The position numbers and the translations under genes were made by a program. Below are positions 63,718 through 64,000 of a stretch of DNA of 64,000 nucleotides, piece by piece. Source of the DNA: Bryopsis sp. KO-2023 (taxonomy: Eukaryota > Chlorophyta > Ulvophyceae > Bryopsidales > Bryopsidaceae); contig BSYQ01000002.1 in assembly GCA_030272585.1 (NCBI GenBank), forward strand, positions 2,356,001 to 2,420,000, written 5' to 3'. Each line of letters starts with the position of its first letter. Position 1 is the stretch's first letter. The notes under the pieces were generated by a model. The model saw only the letters and a program-made list of their open reading frames with translations, searched no databases and was not told where the DNA came from.

Positions 63718-64000
63718 TGTTAGTCTTTTAGCGCTATACGAGGTAGTTTGGGATAGAGCCGAGGGTGGCTGACGCATGTGGGTTCACGAGTAAGACAGAT
63801 TAGACCCAGAGTTTGGGGCATGCGTCAGCGTACTACACTTAGGGGTACTTAAGAGGCCCACTCGTTGTTTTGACACTCATAGTTACTTTGTAAGAACTCG
63901 GGATTCGTGGGATTGGTGTGTTCCCGCTTGTGTGTGTGTTTGTGTGTGTGTGTGTGTTAAGTGTTTGCCTGACGCAATCACTTCCCAACCCAAGTGCTCT
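63718..64000 (+). repeat. Element D 3' LTR (partial)
   Basis: The 283 visible bases are identical by eye to 54041-54323; the remaining 140 lie outside the window. Confidence 0.94.

Larger units (their letters stand above)
54041..64000 (+). mobile_element. Ty3/Gypsy chromovirus D with extra 3' ORF (3' LTR cut by window end)
   Basis: Layout: 423-bp LTR, PBS, gag (883 aa), frameshift signal, pol with chromodomain, a 604-aa extra ORF, PPT, and the first 283 bp of the 3' LTR. The visible LTR parts are identical and all ORFs are open, so this is a young, possibly competent element. It interrupts element C in RNase H. The expected 5-bp duplication is AGGAC. Confidence 0.95.

Noticed and set aside
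1-64000. CRISPR arrays, operons or bacterial features
   Set aside because: Introns, snRNA, plant telomere repeats and chromoviruses show a nuclear eukaryotic genome; no array with regular unique spacers exists.

Overview
The window is nuclear DNA of a green-plant-lineage eukaryote. The evidence is: spliceosomal GT-AG introns in several genes; a tRNA-Met(CAT) split by an intron at 37/38, as in plants; a U2 snRNA gene; an interstitial TTTAGGG (plant-type telomere) tract; chromodomain-bearing Ty3/Gypsy retrotransposons; and a CACTA transposon. I cannot name the species. The high repeat load and simple-sequence content would fit a large streptophyte genome, but that is inference.

Left part (1-30 kb) is gene-bearing. 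It holds a 5'-partial coiled-coil, tail-anchored protein (1-756); a four-exon SLC10A7/BASS-type sodium/bile-acid symporter gene on the minus strand (2770-8530) split by a 2,717-bp non-autonomous CACTA element and also carrying an in-frame TGA and an in-frame 51-bp duplication; an RNA-gene cluster (split tRNA-Met, tRNA-Arg(CCG), U2 snRNA on the minus strand, tRNA-Leu(TAA)); a three-exon gene for a secreted 8-cysteine peptide with a long polyglycine tail (12151-12677); an F-box/WD40 gene (14437-15486); and a five-exon ankyrin gene on the minus strand (20352-21376). A roughly 430-bp dispersed repeat occurs three times, twice as a head-to-head inverted pair. A 2,468-bp element with perfect 30-bp terminal inverted repeats occupies 24519-26986.

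Middle part (27-40.5 kb) holds minisatellites, foldbacks and A/T-rich simple sequence, then an A+T-rich stretch with only decayed transposon pieces: a MULE transposase fragment and a Helitron Rep fragment.

Right part (40.5-64 kb) is a nest of Ty3/Gypsy LTR retrotransposons, all on the plus strand. Fragment B is the oldest. It was split by element A (40723-48176; 244-bp LTRs with one difference, 5-bp repeat ATTTT; pol carries two in-frame stops) and by element C (from 48961), which is of B's own family. C is in turn interrupted in its RNase H domain by element D (54041 to beyond the window). D is intact as far as can be seen. Its gag and pol are joined by a textbook -1 frameshift signal (GTTAAAC, 5-nt spacer, 7-bp GC-rich stem). 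Downstream of integrase and chromodomain it carries an extra 604-residue ORF with a coiled coil and a RING-like Cys/His cross-brace. The visible part of its right LTR is identical to the left one, so insertion was recent. A, C and D share the primer-binding site TGGTTTCGGAGC, which differs from the usual plant initiator-Met site.
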